5,914 nt of DNA, taken from an uncultured Rhodoluna sp. GTDB taxonomy: Bacteria; Actinomycetota; Actinomycetes; Actinomycetales; Microbacteriaceae. A program made the translations under genes and the position numbers. The DNA lies in the NCBI GenBank assembly GCA_937898095.1, contig CALDKR010000071.1:1-5914 (forward strand). Reading direction: 5' to 3'. Position 1 is the first letter of the stretch, and every line of letters begins with the position of its first letter. The notes below the pieces were generated by a model. It ran no database searches. It was not told the DNA's origin and worked only from the letters and a program-made list of their open reading frames with translations. Below, piece after piece: positions 5,188 to 5,914 of the stretch.

Positions 5188-5914
5188 TTAAGGCTTTTTG
5201 ATGGTGTCGTTGAGCACATTGCGCAGGCGCTCGATATAAACCTCAATCGAATCGCGCTCGGCCTTGATCTTCATTAGGTCAGCTTCAGCTGCTTTGATTT
5301 CATAGTTGATCTTGGCCTGTGCTTCGGCAATTTGCGTGCGAGCCTCAGCCTCTGCTGCGGCAATAATGCCGTCGGCCTTTAGGCGAGTGGCAGCAGTGGT
5401 TTGCTGGTTGATTGAGATAGCAGCAGCCTCAAGGGTTTCTGCCTCGAGTCGAGCCGCGTTTGCCCGAGTTAGCGCGGTTGCAAGCTGTGCATTGGCGTCA
5501 TCCAGATATTTTTGGGTCGTCGCAACCGCCTCTTGATGCTTGCGCAGATATTCTTGTTCTGCTTCGTTTCGACGGGCGGTGAGTTCAAGTTCAAGATCGA
5601 TGCGAGCTTGGTCGGTTACAAGTGCATTTGCGCGGTCTGTGTCTAGATCGGCAGTTAACTCACGATTGGCAATCAACTTGCGCTCGGCTAATTCGCGTTC
5701 AACCGCAGACTTGAGAAGTTCAGTTTCACGCTTCGCTGCTGCACGCATTTTTGCAACCTCAGTTGCCACTGAGCCGCGAATCGAACCAGCTTCACGCTGA
5801 GCCTCTTCGGCAATAGCCAGAGCGTCAACATGAGCCTTTTTTATGATTTCGTCGTAATCAGCACGGGCGCCAGAAATAATGCGGTCTGCTCGGCGTTGAG
5901 CTTCTGCTACCAGC
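5188..5914 (-). CDS. Long coiled-coil protein, N-terminus outside the window
   Basis: The frame ends at TAA (complement of 5188-5190) and stays open to the window edge, giving at least 241 residues. A GTG at complement 5767-5769 could be read as a start, but the frame upstream has the same helical character (AEAQRRADRIISGARADYDE and IIKKAHVDALAIAEEAQREA), so the gene almost certainly begins further out. The visible part is nearly all Ala, Glu, Arg, Lys, Gln, Asp and Leu, with no Cys, Trp or Phe and Pro only as the last residue, as expected for one long helix or coiled coil. The end, KAERDSIEVYIERLRNVL, and the opening AEAQRRADRII resemble tails and linkers of actinobacterial DivIVA/Wag31 and of cytoskeletal coiled coils such as Scy or FilP. 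Assignment to either is inference; the missing N-terminus should settle it. It is probably cytoplasmic and cotranscribed with the downstream membrane-protein gene. Confidence 0.8.
   Translation of the reverse strand, partial: LVAEAQRRADRIISGARADYDEIIKKAHVDALAIAEEAQREAGSIRGSVATEVAKMRAAAKRETELLKSAVERELAERKLIANRELTADLDTDRANALVTDQARIDLELELTARRNEAEQEYLRKHQEAVATTQKYLDDANAQLATALTRANAARLEAETLEAAAISINQQTTAATRLKADGIIAAAEAEARTQIAEAQAKINYEIKAAEADLMKIKAERDSIEVYIERLRNVLNDTIKKP

Noticed and set aside
5767..5769. GTG at complement 5767-5769 as the start of the coiled-coil gene
   Set aside because: The frame continues open beyond it to the window edge with the same coiled-coil composition, so the gene is treated as partial.
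5306..5800. Two plus-strand open frames opposite the coiled-coil gene
   Set aside because: Their Ala/Ser/Arg-rich products mirror the GCN/GAR codons of the coiled-coil gene and show no domain; they are shadows.

Overview
The window looks like chromosomal DNA from a high-GC Gram-positive lineage (Actinobacteria), most likely a small-genome member of Microbacteriaceae such as the freshwater Luna-type lineages. I infer this from the frr–cdsA order, a protein of repeated DivIVA-type motifs found in actinobacteria, the style of the secreted DUF1524 nuclease and the compact lytic transglycosylase, and a zinc-ribbon protein that often sits beside an alpha/beta hydrolase in that family. Base composition looks only moderate (about half G+C), which fits the streamlined aquatic members better than soil relatives. 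No taxonomic search was run.

Layout. Positions 1-127 hold the 3' end of frr (ribosome recycling factor). cdsA (129-1004, TTG start) follows after one base. A four-copy DivIVA-motif protein (1014-1565) comes next, then a secreted HNH nuclease (about 1513-2256) whose start overlaps it. After a 57-base gap with a weak candidate promoter, a second plus-strand group begins: a secreted lytic-transglycosylase-like protein (2314-2979), a 100-residue zinc-ribbon protein (2979-3281) and an alpha/beta hydrolase (3278-4039). These last three are joined by TAATG and ATGA overlaps. A 62-base convergent gap (4040-4101) contains an imperfect tandem repeat and competing hairpins. On the minus strand lie an AI-2E-family membrane protein (4102-5154) and, upstream of it in the same direction, a long alanine/glutamate-rich coiled-coil protein (5188 to beyond the window end). 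No gap exceeds 300 bases. I saw no RNA genes, mobile elements, CRISPR arrays or phage genes.

How the genes fit together. Much of the window concerns the cell envelope: CdsA makes CDP-diacylglycerol for phospholipids, the DivIVA-repeat protein belongs to a family tied to membrane curvature and polar growth, the transglycosylase-like protein should cut peptidoglycan, and the coiled-coil protein resembles cytoskeletal or DivIVA-type proteins. The secreted nuclease and secreted wall enzyme are adjacent and have similar leaders, suggesting a common export route. None of this amounts to a clearly new defence or mobile system. The best second looks are the four-copy DivIVA protein joined to cdsA, the paired exported enzymes with similar leaders, the repeat in the convergent gap and the partial coiled-coil protein.
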